Source: Dehalococcoidia bacterium
GTDB taxonomy: Bacteria; Chloroflexota; Dehalococcoidia; Dehalococcoidales; JAUXAE01
Assembly: GCA_030665535.1 (NCBI GenBank)
Contig: DAOUZU010000070.1
Location: 1-5,700, forward strand
DNA: 5,700 nt
Direction: 5' to 3'
Below the pieces are notes generated by a model. It searched no databases and was not told the DNA's origin. It was given only the letters and a program-made list of their open reading frames with translations. Position numbers and translations under genes: made by a program. Shown here one piece after another: positions 5,583 through 5,700 of the stretch (its first letter is position 1; every line of letters begins with the position of its first letter).

Positions 5583-5700
5583 ATGGCTATGGTTATTAAA
5601 GCAACTGTGAAGGAAATAGCGCCGATGACCGTCACCTTTCTTATAGGGAAGGGCCACTACAACCAGATACCGGTCGCCTTTGGCGCGCTTTACGGCTGGA
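5583..5700 (+). CDS. GyrI-like / AraC effector-binding domain protein, N-terminal 39 residues (runs off right edge)
   Basis: The visible start reads MAMVIKATVKEIAPMTV, then TFLIGKGHYNQIPVAFGALYGW. This matches the opening of GyrI-like small-molecule-binding domains: a first strand with 'K-E-[IL]-P-x-x-x-V', a second strand ending in 'G-x-Y-x-Q-I', and a helix 'x-A-F-G-x-L-Y-G-W'. Such domains bind hydrophobic or cationic small molecules, either as stand-alone proteins (SbmC/GyrI and related) or as the C-terminal half of AraC- or MerR-type regulators. Here the domain begins at the very N-terminus with no DNA-binding helices before it, so it is probably a stand-alone sensor or hydrolase-like binding protein, unless something follows beyond the window. 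It has its own strong ribosome binding site and probably its own promoter. Confidence 0.72.
   Translation, partial: MAMVIKATVKEIAPMTVTFLIGKGHYNQIPVAFGALYGW

Noticed and set aside
1..5700. CRISPR array, tRNA, rRNA, insertion sequence or phage features
   Set aside because: No regularly spaced repeats, no tRNA-like cloverleaf arms, no transposase or integrase motifs and no terminal inverted repeats were seen on reading both strands.

Overview
The window is a GC-rich bacterial chromosome segment with tightly packed housekeeping and accessory genes and no sign of phage, transposon, CRISPR or RNA genes. The gene set and protein styles (a short Bacillus-type LeuRS, a PRT/dienelactone-hydrolase pair, a NhaP-like antiporter with an RCK tail, a GyrI-like domain protein) would fit an environmental Chloroflexota (Dehalococcoidia-like) genome. 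That placement is a guess from general impression, not from a marker gene.

Layout. Positions 1-1886 on the minus strand carry the first 628 codons of leucyl-tRNA synthetase (leuS); the C-terminal tRNA-binding part lies beyond the left edge. Positions 1887-2281 form a divergent intergenic region. Part of it is not empty: about 1985-2216 on the minus strand reads as the decayed C-terminal end of a GH38-type alpha-mannosidase, broken by a TAG codon and a one-base frameshift and lacking everything upstream. The same region holds a candidate leuS promoter whose -35 box overlaps the remnant's stop codon, a second minus-strand promoter-like site inside the remnant, and a plus-strand promoter whose predicted transcript would start at or next to the GTG of the next gene (leaderless). 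Short repeats lie just upstream of that promoter.

On the plus strand follow a PRPP-binding phosphoribosyltransferase (2282-2971), an alpha/beta hydrolase of the dienelactone-hydrolase type whose start overlaps it by 11 bases (2961-3632), and after 45 bases a 607-residue monovalent cation/proton antiporter with a cytoplasmic RCK (TrkA-N-like) module (3678-5501). The first two are probably co-translated, and the antiporter probably belongs to the same transcript. After an 81-base gap with an AT-rich promoter-like tract and a strong Shine-Dalgarno sequence, a GyrI-like effector-binding domain protein begins at 5583 and runs off the right edge.

How they work together: leuS is an independent housekeeping gene. 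The PRT-hydrolase pair matches a domain pair known as a single fused polypeptide in other bacteria, so the two products plausibly act in one process, whose substrate is not known. The antiporter would handle Na+ or K+ against H+ with nucleotide-dependent gating, and the GyrI-like protein may sense a small molecule. I see no strong case for a wholly new system. The most worthwhile items are the mannosidase relic, the leaderless promoter of the PRT gene, the split PRT/hydrolase pair, and the antiporter lacking the Asn of the usual CPA1 Asn-Asp motif.
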